A DNA stretch of 64,000 nt from Phialophora verrucosa (taxonomy: Eukaryota > Ascomycota > Eurotiomycetes > Chaetothyriales > Herpotrichiellaceae): NCBI GenBank assembly GCA_002099365.1, contig MSED01000004.1:558001-622000 (forward strand), read 5' to 3'. A program made the position numbers and the translations under genes. Positions 33,523 through 44,694 of this stretch are shown here, one piece after another. The notes below the pieces were generated by a model. The model made no database searches. It had not been told where the DNA came from and worked only from the letters and a program-made list of their open reading frames with translations. Each line of letters opens with the position of its first letter. Position 1 is the stretch's first letter.

Positions 33523-36500
33523 TCAGACTAAACTGTCGTACCCAGTGAAACCCTCGCTTTTACCTCTCTCCCAAGCCGCCTTTTTCTTCTCCACATCTTC
33601 CGCTCTCTGGTCTCTCATCCACGCCGTATTGCGCACAAACCGTTCCCGGAACTTCTCGCTCTCTTCAATCTTGCCAGTCTCGTAACCTTTGGTGGTCGTG
33701 ACCTCTCGGACGAACCCAAAATCGCCCTGAAGAAGCAATTTGTACGAGTCTGGGCTGATGAAGGCAGTCTGTTCGTCGACGTGTTCAAGATTGCCGTATA
33801 CTTCTTGGTACGCGGAGTCGATGTTGGCGTTCTGAGGAGCAACGTTGCGTCTCAGGTAGGGCGATCGCATCTTGGACTGATCAACGCCTTCGGTCGCATC
33901 TGTCATGGTATAGGATGCAATATAGTATTGCCAGCGCGCTTCGTCTGTGAGCGAGTCATTGTCGAAAGTGGCATCCTCGGTCGGGAACAAGCGGATGGTG
34001 CAGAGTCGGTCTTCTGGGGTCTGCGGAAATAGTTAGTCAGCGCTCAGTACCGTTGAAGCTTGCTGTGTGACCTACATAGCTGATGCGATAGAGCTCGGCG
34101 TCCTTCGATAGGCGCTCAACCTGCTTCCGATACTGGATCTCCTGCTTTCTGGTCGTATCCGGGCGCTCCCTGTCGCGTAAGAAGAGATTGGTGATTTCAA
34201 CGCTTTTGTCTTTCGCATCTCCGCCAAGAATATTCATGATAAATCGCAGGATAGTCGAGACAAGGCGGTCGATCGTGTAAAGCTGCCAACCGCTTTTGTT
34301 GTAGTATCTTCGAAGCGTCTCTTCAAGGTGGCCCATTTCCACAGTGCCGACCAGGACTTCACCACATAACTGCAGAATCTGTTGGTAGTAATTCTGTTGA
34401 CCCTCGACGGCGTAGAAAAAATAGTCAGGTCCCTTGTCAATCATACGCAACTCAATGGCAGGCTTTGTCCGTCCATCCAAGCCCCTGTATCTTGCGATGG
34501 CCTCTTGAACATTGGGCTCATTGAGCTTGATGGCAAGCAGGCGGCTGTACAACATCTCGAAGAGCCTGAAGAAGCAGTAGATGTTGGCGTTCGCATAAAG
34601 GTTGAAGGTCGTGTGTGGATACGTCTCGTCCATAGCCAAGCGACGGGCGGATGTGTCGCTATTATCCACGTTGATCCATGGTTGTTGGGGTTCCTCAGGT
34701 CCATCGGAAGGAGCGGCTTCTTCATCAACTTCCATCTCACTGTCAGCACCGGGCGCAGGAGTGGATTCCTTGCTCGCAGACGCGATGCTGTCCTCTTTAC
34801 CGTGTCTTCGTTCGAGGGCCAGTCTTCGGAGAAAATCTGACTTTCCCTTATTCTTGCCTCTGGTCGGCGCGTGAGTGTCGCTCTCATGACCGTCTGCGGC
34901 TTCATCTGGTTCGCGCTGGGTTTTCTCGGTTTGAATCTGCTCTAGGAATTTGTCACTGTCGATACCGAAAAACCGGACTAAGAAATCAATCAGCCAGCTG
35001 CGCACTCTTTCCTGCTCGCCGCTGTTGAAGTTCTGTTGCCGATCTGAGTCGAGAGAAGTCAGTATCAGACGAGTTGCGTCATTGACGACATCAAGATCCT
35101 CAAATTTGTACTCCAGCTGGTGCTTCTTCTCCACAATACCATTGTCGCGGTTCTTCTTTGCCTCTTCGTACTTGGTTTGAATGTCACTCGTCAAGGTCTT
35201 TGGTTGGAAGTTCTTCTTGTCTTGGTTCTTGGAGTTGATGCCCTGGTGATCCAGACTCTTCCAAAATTGTCGGTGAATCTGATCGCGCCACACCTTTTCC
35301 CATTCCCGTTGGACTTGCTTCCATTCCTCGAGCTTCTGCTTGAGCCGAGAAAGGACAATCGGCAGAACAACAGTGGGGCGCAAGAACATTTCCGTGATGA
35401 CTCTCGCACCAGCTTCGCGACCGTAGATCTTCATGATGATGCGCTTCGGAATGGCCTCACTTGCACCGCCCAACCCAGGTGACAGCTGGAATGCAGCGCG
35501 GTCTGCATCTCCCATGACTGCGATCTGTTGCACAAGGGGCTCCATGAGTTGGATCGTCCGCTGACATGATTCAATATGGAAATCATAGTCATGGCGCTCC
35601 TCTTCAATTCTGTGTAGAGCTTCTTCGTACTGATTCTTCCTATGAGCCACGAACCCGGAGTCTTCAGAGGCCCAGGTCGGATGGGATGCCCAGACGTCGT
35701 TCAACACCTCATAGCACATGCCATCCCGTCCCTTGCAGGGCTTATCCTGGTCGCGCTTCGGCAGGTGACGATAACTGGGACCAAGTGCTCTGCAATGCGC
35801 GAGGTTGACACGGCCGGGATCTGGACGTGCGCGGGCTTCAATCACCTCTTCCTGCTCCTCGATATTAAGGAAGTTCTTGAACCAATTCATCAGATCTGGG
35901 TTGCCGCCGATGAATGCGCCAACTCTATCTCCCAAGGTGTATTTGTCGATGAGATCTTGAGAGTACAAATTGATGAGTTTGAGGAACTCGGCATAACTGG
36001 CACGGTTGCCAATCTGTTTCTTTGCACGGTCGAAAAAGGCGAGTTCTTCCTGAGTGGTGGATGAACTAGGGTAAGGCGGGAGAGGTTCAGGAAGCTGCGG
36101 AACCAGAGTGGGTGAGGTGATGACTGTGGTCTCAGGTTGAGGTTGACGATGGGCCGCAAGTTTCGGTCGCTGTGATCGATTACTCAAGGCCAAAGAAGAA
36201 GGAGATAAAAATCAGAGGTATGACTGAGAGCGAGAAGGAGGGGTAAGTCAAAAAGTGAATAATGAACAGAGCGTACCTTGCTGGCGTTTCCAACCTGCAC
36301 CGGGCCTGTTCGTGATCCATGGGCCAAAGACGATTCTATAGCAGGCTGCGCAGTAGACTGACTGGTTGTAGTCGCCCCAGGTCCTCCCCGTCGTTTCTTG
36401 TTGTCTTTGCTCGTACTCGGAGGATCGAATTGCCCCATAGGCGGCATCTTCGAGGCGGGCCGTGGAGTTTGTGCTTGAGGAACAGCGGCGACGGCGTACC

Positions 36501-38429
36501 CAGGCTCACCGCGCACGTCGCTGGTCTCGATGTGTTGATTCATGGCGCGAGCGGCCTGGGCCTTGCCGTGAGCGGCGGACTCAGGCAGGAACTGTTTGAA
36601 ATCCTCGAGCAAATCCGGGGCCGATATGAACAGCTGCGTAACCTGAGCGTACACGTCCTGGATGGGTTTCGATTCTCGTTGATAAGTTTGCAGGATCTCC
36701 AGGAACTGTTTGTATATTTCGGGTTGTTGCGCAAAGCGGTTCTGCATGAATATCGATCAGATCAGTACGACCCAGACCGCAGGTGAAGAGTTCACACATA
36801 CCTTGATTTTATTCACGTAGCTTATAGCGTGATTAAATTCGACAGGCCCTCCTCGTTTCATTTCGCCTGCTCCTGGGGCGCCGCCAAAACCAGCGCTTTG
36901 CTGAGAGAATGCCGCTCCTTGGTTTGGCCCAGGCGACACCGCAAGGGCGGGTCTCGTTGTACCGTTTGTCACTTCTGTAACTGCACTCTGCAGTGTCGAC
37001 ACCCCGCGCTGCTCTTGACTCAGAACGTTTGCAGCTTCATCAGCAGGTGCTGGCTTATACACGGGAAGTTCAGCCGATCGTGCGCCCGGTGAGGCTCCAA
37101 GTGGTTGGCCCCAGCCATGCCTGCTCTCGAATGTATCTGGACGGCCAGCTGGAGCTTGTCCTGCAGGCTCAAACTGTGCACGTCCTCTGCTCTGCAGCGA
37201 CTGTGTCATGGTGCCGCTGGGAGTGGTGACGCGGATAGCATCCGGATTCTCCTCAGTCCCGCACTCGATCCGGTATCCAGGCGGTAGAAATGTATTGAAG
37301 CCTTGGATGAGCGCCGGATGACCGTTGAAGAGGTTTGAGACTCGCTCGATGACGCCTGGTGTGTCGATGGCCTGGCTCTTGAAATCTTTCATAATGTCCA
37401 GGAAGCGATTGTAAACATCCGGTTGGTCGCTGAACCGAACTTTGACCTGGTCAAGATAGCTCAGGGCATCATTGAGAATCGGTTGCTGGCCGTGCGCCAT
37501 CTGTGCAGGAGCGGACATTGGGGATGGGCCGGGCAGGAAGGTTTGACCTGGCTGTGGTGCTGGCGCCTGGGCTTGCTGATGCAAATACTGAGGTTGTCGC
37601 TGGGGTTCGTGTTGACTCGCTCCACCAAACAGACCGCTATTGACGGAAGGTCCAGGACCATTCTGGTGGATTGCGCCAGCACCTCCATTTGCCAAGAGAC
37701 CGTTGGGCCCGTGGATCGAGTTCTGGACCTTATTGGCAACAGGCTGGTGTATTGGTATGGAGCCGGCATGACTCTGCACGGGGCGTTGTTGGTGTTCCTG
37801 ATGGAGGCGATCCATTCTGTCTCTTTCCTGCGCTTCACGTTCTCGTTCACGCATGATCATTTCCTCGCGTTGTCTCTGTTGCATTTCGAGACTGCTGCGC
37901 TCCCTTTCTCTCATCTCATGCTCCCTCATTTCTCTTTCCCGCAGTTCCCTGATCTCTCTGTCGCGGCTGAGATATTGAGGTGAGTGTTGGGGTATTGGAT
38001 GCCCCAACGGCCCGTTCATCGGATGACCTTGGGATTGGGGAGGCGGAGGTTGAGTATTGTATTGGTGCCCTTGCTGGTGGCTTGGAGGGCCCTGAGTCAG
38101 GTCTGCAATGGATAAGCTGTGGCTTCCAGACGGCTGCGAGTGGTGTTGATGGTACGATGATGGCGGAGGCAATACGTGGGGAGGTGGTTGCGCGGGCCCA
38201 TTTGGTCTGATGTAGACGAGAAATGTCAGCAAAACACCGCACTCAGCCAGATTGTGGTGCGAATAGACATGTGAGCAGTCTGATGATGGGGAAGGAACAG
38301 TGAAGGAAAGCGAGATGTGCGCATGCCATGTACTCACCCGAAGCCGGCAAAAGGTCTGCCTTGCGGCTGAGGGTCAGTCTGAGAAGGGCCTCCAGGTCCC
38401 CGCCAGTGTTCTCCCGGGTTCTGATTCAT
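33523..38429 (-). CDS. SIN3: SIN3 transcriptional corepressor
   Basis: Exons 38429-38338, 38206-36802, 36741-36277, 36169-34076 and 34020-33523 give 1517 aa. The N-terminus is Pro/Gln-rich with an Arg/Glu/Met-rich coiled stretch (about 110-160). Three paired amphipathic helix domains are visible: PAH1 (NDALSYLDQVKVRF), PAH2 (NHAISYVNKIKNRF, formed across the exon 2/3 junction) and PAH3 (FFDRAKKQIGNRASY). The histone-deacetylase interaction domain follows (SYRHLPKRDQDKPCKGRD, then HIESCQRTIQLMEPL), then an acidic linker and the conserved Sin3 C-terminal region (PHTTFNLYANANIYCFFRLF). The protein scaffolds the Rpd3 deacetylase complex in the nucleus, with PAH domains binding repressors. Opi1, encoded at 62-63.6 kb, is a known Sin3 PAH ligand in yeast. 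Confidence 0.95.
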
Positions 38430-38859
38430 GGTCAGGTGAATTTAGTACGAACTCAGTAGTGTTGGAGTTCTCTTTCTGCACATTTCACCAACGAGACGTG
38501 TTCGTGGGGTGGTTGTTGGGTGATGGCGCACACTGACACGTGTGAGGTAAAAGGGCGGCCACGAATGCTGGGTCCCAGACACTGCACTGGGCACTAGGAA
38601 GCCCACAAGATGGACAGTTCGCACGCACCAAGCGCGGAGGCTTGAACAACAGTATCGACAACGATCAAGAATGGCCAATTCTCAGCCAGGACAAGACGTG
38701 GACACGAGGTTGGTTGATCAGGGGAGTTTCTCCAAAGCTGTCGCAACATGGGGAGAACCTGAAGGGTACGAGAATGACGCTCGGCTCGTTACTGGCCAAA
38801 TCCATACTTCATCAAGACTAGTGCCCTCGGTAAACCTGCCTCCACTCGAAAGAGCCAAG
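38430..38859. other. Short intergenic spacer
   Basis: 430 bp between the SIN3 start and the stop of the Gly-rich gene, both on the minus strand. It must contain the SIN3 promoter. No distinctive motif is seen. Confidence 0.5.
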
Positions 38860-39846
38860 CTAAAAGAACTTGCTGGCAAGGCCCATCAGTCCAGACACAC
38901 CACTGCCACCACCTCCCTGACTCTTCATATACATTTGAAGTGCCATCTTAGCTGCTGTATTGACCACGCTCTGCTTGTCTGTGCCACCCTGCACGTTTCC
39001 CATACCGCTTTGCTTGTCGAACAGAGCGGAGGCTTCCTGCATGGCCATTCCGATCATCTGAGACTGTGATCCGCCTCCGCCACCACCTGAGAACATCTTC
39101 AATCTATTCATCATTAGCATTCGCGAATTCGAGTCGGTGTTTCCTCATGAGAGGGGGACCTACGCTTGCATAGCAGCGCCAGCGCCTAAACTAGAGGCGT
39201 CGTGCTGTTGACCACCGCCGGACTGCTGGTACAGTTGTTGATGGCTCTGCTGCATTCGACCTTCGTCAAGGTCTTCAGACTGCGCGCTATGGTGGTTGTT
39301 GTTGAGGAAAGATAGAGCTTGGGAGAACATGCCGGAATCCCCAGAGTTGCCATGGCGCTGGGCGTGTTGCATCACCTCGTCCTGGTCATAGTCGGCAGAC
39401 CCGTTGCCTCCATGCCCACCGCCAGAAGGTCTCCCATAGCCGCCCTGGCCGCCATGACCTCCTCGGCCTGAGTTGTCACCATACCCATCATCTTCGCGGC
39501 GTCGGTGACGTTCTTCTTCCCCATACCCACCTCCACCAGAGTTGCCGCCGTAGCCATCATCAGTGCGACGGTTTTGGTGACGAGGTGGATCCTCTCCATA
39601 TCCCGCACTCTGTCCGCCACCACCATAACCACCGTCACCTCTGCCATAACCGCCGCCCTGTCGGCCACCGTAGTTGTCGTCGCCTCCGGAGCCTCCTTGG
39701 CGTCTATCTCTGTAATCCTCTCCCCCCCGACCTCCTTGGTCGCCATCATCGAAACGTTGACTTTGATCATAGTAGTTGTCACCTCCACGGCCGCCTCCGC
39801 CATACTCACGGGAGTCCCCACCTTGACGGTCGTAGAAGTCAGACAT
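38860..39846 (-). CDS. Gly-rich protein with conserved C-terminal helical domain
   Basis: Exons 39846-39164 and 39103-38860 (GTAGGT...TAG, branch motif GCTAATG) give 308 aa. The first half is a low-complexity Gly/Tyr/Asp/Arg-rich region (GGYGRGDGGYGGGG type), intrinsically disordered and RGG-like. The second half resembles the DUF7721-type module of ascomycete proteins: DEVMQHAQRHGNSGDSGMFS, QALSFLNNN, then ALKMFSGGGGG and AAKMALQMYMKSQ. No signal or membrane segment is seen. The function of the family is not known to me; the disordered tract suggests condensate or RNA-related behaviour, but that is inference. Confidence 0.75.
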
Positions 39847-41654
39847 TGTTTGTTCGAGTTTGTGACCGAGGTCAGAGTGTGCGAGTTTCCCCAGGAAATG
39901 TTGTTAAGAAGACCTGAAATATAGCAGAGGACGTTTGCCGAAAGGCTTATCACTGCTTGACTGCCAGCTCACCAATTAGAAATGTGATTGAGGGAGGTCA
40001 AGCTCAACGAAAGCTGAACGAAAGCTGAAACAGGCTTAGGCTTGGTGGGATGCAAACGTAGGCGTTGACGTCAGCGAGGCACAACAGTGAAAGCACGCTA
40101 AGGTCTTTCAGGACATTCGCAGACGCCTCCACTACGCGATGTACGTACATAAAAGGACACTTCAGCTCAGAGGTCAGAGATGAGAAACATGCGGAAGCTT
40201 AATTTCGGCTAGCAATACCCGTTTGAAACCACGGCGGACGAACCCTGATATTCCCAGCACAGAAACAACTTGCTTTGGCGATCAAAAAGCCAGGCAACTA
40301 CATAGATGTCTGCTAAAGCGGTGTGTGAGATGCTGCCAACACCTATTGCGCACCAAGCCGCGGACCAGCCGTCTGAATGATGACCCACGCAATCATAACT
40401 CTACAAAGCCACAGAAAAGGAAATATCCATCCGCTGTTCAATTAACGGATACTGGTCGCGGTAAGAGGATAGTTGGCTAATTTCTCTCTGATCATGGTGA
40501 AACGGTGCTGAGCATGCCTCAAGACTTCCTTCAGCACCAAAAGAGTCTTGAGATGCCGCAATAACCGACCCTTCAAGCCCGGCGAACGAGCCCGCAAGTA
40601 TCGTCAGAAGATGACCCAATCAAGTCGATAGCTAGACACAGGAAAAGTGCTGTAGTCGCCAATAAGCAGAGCAGAAGGGTATAAATCTGCATTTTCATTG
40701 CGTGGCTCAAGCTCAAAATCATCGCTAGGGAATTACAAGCAAGAAAGTCTCAAGGCGACTAGGTAGAGTAGAGACGCCGAGAAGACGATCATGGTTCCAA
40801 CAGCAGCTCAGTGGTACAATGTCGGAGATCAAACTCTTTGTGTTTGTCTAGTGTTGAGCTGATGCACTGTTTGCATTCAAATAGATATACGGTATACGCC
40901 TTTGCGATGCTGTCTGTCCGCTTATTTCCAGAGCTCTTCAGCCCTCTTCATATCTCAGAGGCGCCTGCTTGCAATGCTGAAGATGACCATTACGGGATGG
41001 TCTCCAGCGACCGAGACACCCGAATTAATGCCTTTACCACCATGGGGGCATATTTGCCGCGAGGATTTCACGCCGGTGGCCAGCTTTGCCACCCGCGAGG
41101 CTATGCGAGGCTGACTTTTTGGTATAGTCGCTGTAGAAGTGCCTCATTTAGTGCCTGCTTCAACATCAAGAACAAAGAGTTACCCATTCTGCCTGCAAAA
41201 CTTACTGGATCGTGCAGTAATATCTCCCTTTCATTTGGCTGCTAGAACCTCTCAAGCAAACATTATCCTAAGCTTGGCTGCCCAAGCAATGGTAAATCTG
41301 CTCGCAGCTCCTGGCGCCCTCGCCCAGCCGCCGCCGCTTTTAAAACCACGGGCTCACGACTCACCCTCCTCTAACCTCTCGCGCACCCTTCGACTCGCGC
41401 TTTATAAGTGGGGAATAATCCTCGCATCCCAGCGATTTTAGGAATTTCGCGAGTATACACCACCATATAGAAATTACTCACATATCCCCATGTAGTTTCT
41501 GAAAAGGTTGTGTAGATTATTTCGACGGTGTTTCCGAAATATCTTCACCGAAGTATCCGTACGTGTAGTGAAACAATGTCAACGCGCTCAGTACTCCATT
41601 CAGCGTGATTTGTGACAAAGCGGCGGTCATTACTTTACAGTGAGTAACTCATCA
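39847..41654. other. Intergenic, no supported gene
   Basis: About 1.8 kb between the Gly-rich gene's start and the next gene. Short frames at 40811-41245 and 41139-41441 have no domain. A TATAAAT string occurs near 40680 but no gene follows it at a normal distance. Confidence 0.5.
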
Positions 41655-41723
41655 ATGCTTGCGATAGACCATTCTTCATTTGTTTCTCATGAATTTCTGG
41701 TTGGCGTCAACCTCGTCAACGAG

Positions 41724-43572
41724 ATGAGCACTCCACAACTTCCATTTCAATTCATCGGAGACCTCTGGCTCGAAGATCCTCGGAAATATCTCTCCGCTAC
41801 GTCGTTAGATCGTTTGCGCGAGCTCGAACCCTCCTTGCGTCGTCTGGAAGACGGAGTACACAAAAGTACGCATACTACAGGTCGGAATAAGTCTGAAAGA
41901 AATCTGATAACTAATACAGCGCGTGCACAGATTCCACCGAGTTCAATCTCCGTACCCAGTTCCAGGACTTCTCTGAGAGAGAGTCCATGCTATGGAATCC
42001 GCCTCGGCGTCAAGAGGAGGTTGTGATCCCCAGTGGTTTTTTGGACTGGCCACTTGCACATCATCTTCACAATCCTTCCTTTACAACGTTAACACCGCAC
42101 ACTGGAGAGACAGCAGATGATTCCAACCCATGTATCTGGCTGATCATGGCCAATACTTATGAGCCGGGAAAGACTTTGAGCCTCTTGCCTTGTGGGGCAG
42201 TCACACTGGCATCAGTGTGTACTTGGAATGGAAGGCAATTGATGACCTCTCAAAGATCTTGAAACGTGTCATCGTCTTTGCCATACATCCACAGATCTTC
42301 TGCCTGCCATGGGGAAAGAGTGACGCCGCATTGCAAGACCGTCTTTGTTGGATTGCCCATAAAATGGCCCGACTCCCCTGCAAACCCAACTTTTTCCAGA
42401 ACCTATCACCTCGTTTCCTGGACAAGTTTCCTAAGAGAAGTCAATATCGGCAATGTGTCAAGCTGGCGCAGGCAGCGCATTCAGCCGTCGGAGCCGTCCA
42501 ACGGAGACGGAAACCTACATCCTCCATCCATGAAACTTTGAAAACAACGGCCATTCGTCCAGGGACATGGAATGCAACCAAGGCCAGACAAAATGCTCTG
42601 AAGGATCCTGACGTGAACGCCTTCTTGCGAGACACGACAAGCATGGGCAGTGAGATATCTCCTGAGCCCGACCAACAGACCGTTGATGGTCAATCAGACA
42701 GCAGCCTAGCCTTCGACCAGGCCCCTGGATTTGCGTCAGATACAAAGACGCTCAAGGCAACGAAAATTTCCGAGCTTGTGGTGATCGACTCTTCGAAGCC
42801 TTCTGTTATCGCTATCAAGTGCCAGGCTTGTGGTACCCAAAGCCGTGACACTATGCCAAGATGGCATCGGGCAAACGGCAAATATGTTGCGAGAAGAAGA
42901 CGGTGCACTGAGAAGTCATGTCAGAGCTTGACATCCGCTATTCCGGCCGACCCTTCCATCATGTATGTCACTTATGCCTCCGTTATGGTAGGAATCTCAA
43001 GAAGAGGAAAGTCCTATTTCCGGCCATACCTCAAGCCCCAGCAAGGTTCTTTCAATATCGGACCCAGCAGGCGGTCGAATACCTCGGTCGAAGAAGAACT
43101 TTGTTTCAGAGCCACAGATCCAGAAAGTCTGGAAAACACGGTCGAATTGGCACATGAACGCCATGCCACTCAAAAAGTTCAATTCAATCGCCACAGAAGT
43201 CTCATTCCGAAACCTCGAAAATTAGAGCAACAAGAAGGCGTCGACAAGGGGCCATTCACTTATTGGCAAGGCCGGAAAGTGGTAATGAGTTCTCAAGGGA
43301 GGGTGAAACTGTGGGTGGCTAGCGGCGGGGATGGTGGCCCGCACGGCCGGCCCAATATCATCCAGTTCAGTGCCTACGGATCATACCTCGAAGCACAAGG
43401 AGACAGGCTGATAGATTTCAATGATCGAGGCATCAGCATCGTGTCACCCGATGGCAGCGTCCTTTGGCATAAGGATATTAAGGACTTTAAGGTTGCGAAA
43501 GATGGCGACAAGGTAATCGAGCATCACAGTTCCGAGTTACGAATGCGCCGGCAGCAGGGTTTGTTTCCTTAG
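41724..43572 (+). CDS. Hypothetical protein with apparent frame break
   Basis: Exon 1 is 41724-41865 (an in-frame ATG at 41655 is an alternative start). A 65-nt intron at 41866-41930 leads to exon 2, which reads STEFNLRTQFQDFSERES and on to IWLIMANTYE near 42163. There the frame ends in sense and continues one base back as GKDFEPLALWGSHTG, then runs open for over 450 codons to the stop at 43572. A single-base deletion near 42163 explains this most simply; skipping 42132-42163 (32 nt, GT...AG) would also restore frame but is very short for an intron. The C-terminal part has two possible zinc-ligand pairs (IKCQACGTQ, CTEKSC) and a hydrophilic end (FNDRGISIVSPDGSVLWHKD). I do not recognise the family. 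It may be a recent pseudogene, a sequencing error or an odd splice. Confidence 0.5.
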
Positions 43573-44094
43573 TTCGCTCTCACGTCGATGGCTACGCTAG
43601 GCGCCACATAGAGACAAATAGATCATCGATTCCTACCTGCCATGCAACGAGTGCAGTGTATCTTTTGCAGTTAAATGAGTGCGAGTGTTGCCAGTGTGAC
43701 TCACAGTTTAACTAGATTACCCAAATAAAAATTTGCCTGATTTGTCCGACGTCTCCAGCGCAGAAGCTCGAGGGAATACCTGATCCAGCTTCCTGGGACA
43801 AGGTAAGCAAAGTCTACAATGTATGTTAGTTGGTTAATACGAGTACAATCAACATCGACTTTCACAAACTCGTCAGATGTTTCTTCGTTTGGAACCAATA
43901 GTTGGGCTGCCCACTGACCAGGAAACTCTAGGTACCTTATCCAAAGAATTGAAGATGTGTACGGAGTAGCGCATGATGGCGCGGGGGCAGCTGCTGATGT
44001 CATCAGTCTTGCGCCAAGGAGCAAATCTGTGATACGAGTACATATATTGTAATTTGCCGAAATTACCCAACAAATTCAGCAGGATGACTTCGCT
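43573..44094. other. Intergenic, no supported gene
   Basis: About 520 bp upstream of the tRNA gene; AT-rich near 43.7 and 44.05 kb. Nothing recognised. Confidence 0.55.
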
Positions 44095-44120
44095 GGTCGC
44101 TTAGCTCAGTTGGTTAGAGC

Positions 44121-44169
44121 GTAAGTCATCCACCTCTCCATCTGAGCGCCGTCAATTAACTCGGAACAG
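44121..44169 (+). other. Spliceosomal-type intron 1 inside tRNA-Ile
   Basis: 49 nt, beginning GTAAGT and ending CAG, with a TTAAC branch-like motif about 10 nt before the acceptor. It lies between tRNA positions 25 and 26, where tRNA splicing endonuclease is not known to cut in fungi. Length and signals match the protein-coding introns in this window. Confidence 0.7.
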
Positions 44170-44214
44170 GTGGTGCTAATATCAGTTCATACTGTGTACC
44201 TGGTAAACGCCAAG

Positions 44215-44264
44215 GTAAGCATCGAAGGTTCGCAAACATTATCAGATCGACTGACAAGTATTAG
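44215..44264 (+). other. Spliceosomal-type intron 2 inside tRNA-Ile
   Basis: 50 nt, beginning GTAAGC and ending TAG, with a perfect CTGAC branch motif about 9 nt before the acceptor. It splits the variable loop at AAG|GTC, a typical proto-splice context. Removal restores an exact five-base variable loop. Confidence 0.7.
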
Positions 44265-44298
44265 GTCGCGAGTTCGACCCTCGTAGTGACCATGTCAA

Positions 44299-44306
44299 TT
44301 TTTTTT
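44299..44306 (+). terminator. Pol III T8 terminator of tRNA-Ile
   Basis: A run of eight T begins six bases after the discriminator base. This is a standard RNA polymerase III terminator and supports the gene being transcribed as a tRNA. Confidence 0.85.
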
Positions 44307-44694
44307 CACTTCTTAGTCCACTTGGAGTGTTTATCGTGTCACGGAGTCAATGGTCCTCGAACAATTAGAAATACTAGGACGGTACGCAGGGCGTCCTGGA
44401 CGGAGGAACTCTCGGCTAGGCCAATCAACAACGCTGACTGGTCCCGTCCTCGTTGTTCCCATGCGTCACAGTCGCTCCATTCAAATCCGGCCGCCGTAGC
44501 GGCGCGCTTAAATATAGCGTCCTTGGCGGGTGAGTCCAGGGTGACAGCTCACCTGACTCGCGTGAGCCCAGGGTGAGTACAGGGCGGCATCACCCTAGTC
44601 TCGAAGCAGGGTGAGCGGCGAGCAGATTTACCAGACCTTGGCAGAACTAACGCAATCATCACACCGCCTCAAGACTTAGGTACTTCTTGCCCGC
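44307..44694. other. Intergenic spacer, tRNA to MYND gene
   Basis: About 390 bp. It contains several direct GGGTGAG/AGGGTGA motifs near 44528-44620 ahead of the MYND gene, perhaps promoter elements; no gene is seen. Confidence 0.45.

Larger units (their letters stand above)
44095..44292 (+). tRNA. tRNA-Ile (anticodon AAT) with three introns
   Basis: Exonic parts are 44095-44120, 44170-44181, 44207-44214 and 44265-44292, summing to 74 nt. They fold perfectly: acceptor GGTCGCT with AGTGACC (one G-U) plus discriminator A; D arm GCTC/GAGC with a 9-nt loop; anticodon stem TGGTG/CGCCA with loop CTAATAA (anticodon AAT); variable loop AGGTC; T arm GCGAG/CTCGT with loop TTCGACC. The 44182-44206 segment (25 nt) sits at the canonical 37/38 intron site. 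Two more segments, 44121-44169 between positions 25 and 26 and 44215-44264 inside the variable loop, must also be removed. A-box (TAGCTCAGTTG, 44102-44112) and B-box (AGTTCGACCC, 44271-44280) are each uninterrupted, and a T8 terminator follows. CCA is not encoded beyond the discriminator. Confidence 0.85.

Noticed and set aside
38860..39846. Plus-strand frames opposite the Gly-rich gene
   Set aside because: They are shadows created by the repetitive Gly codons on the other strand.
44182..44206. Reading the tRNA as a gene with only the 25-nt canonical intron
   Set aside because: With only this segment removed the D and anticodon arms and the T arm are far apart and the variable loop would be over 50 nt; the cloverleaf needs all three removals.
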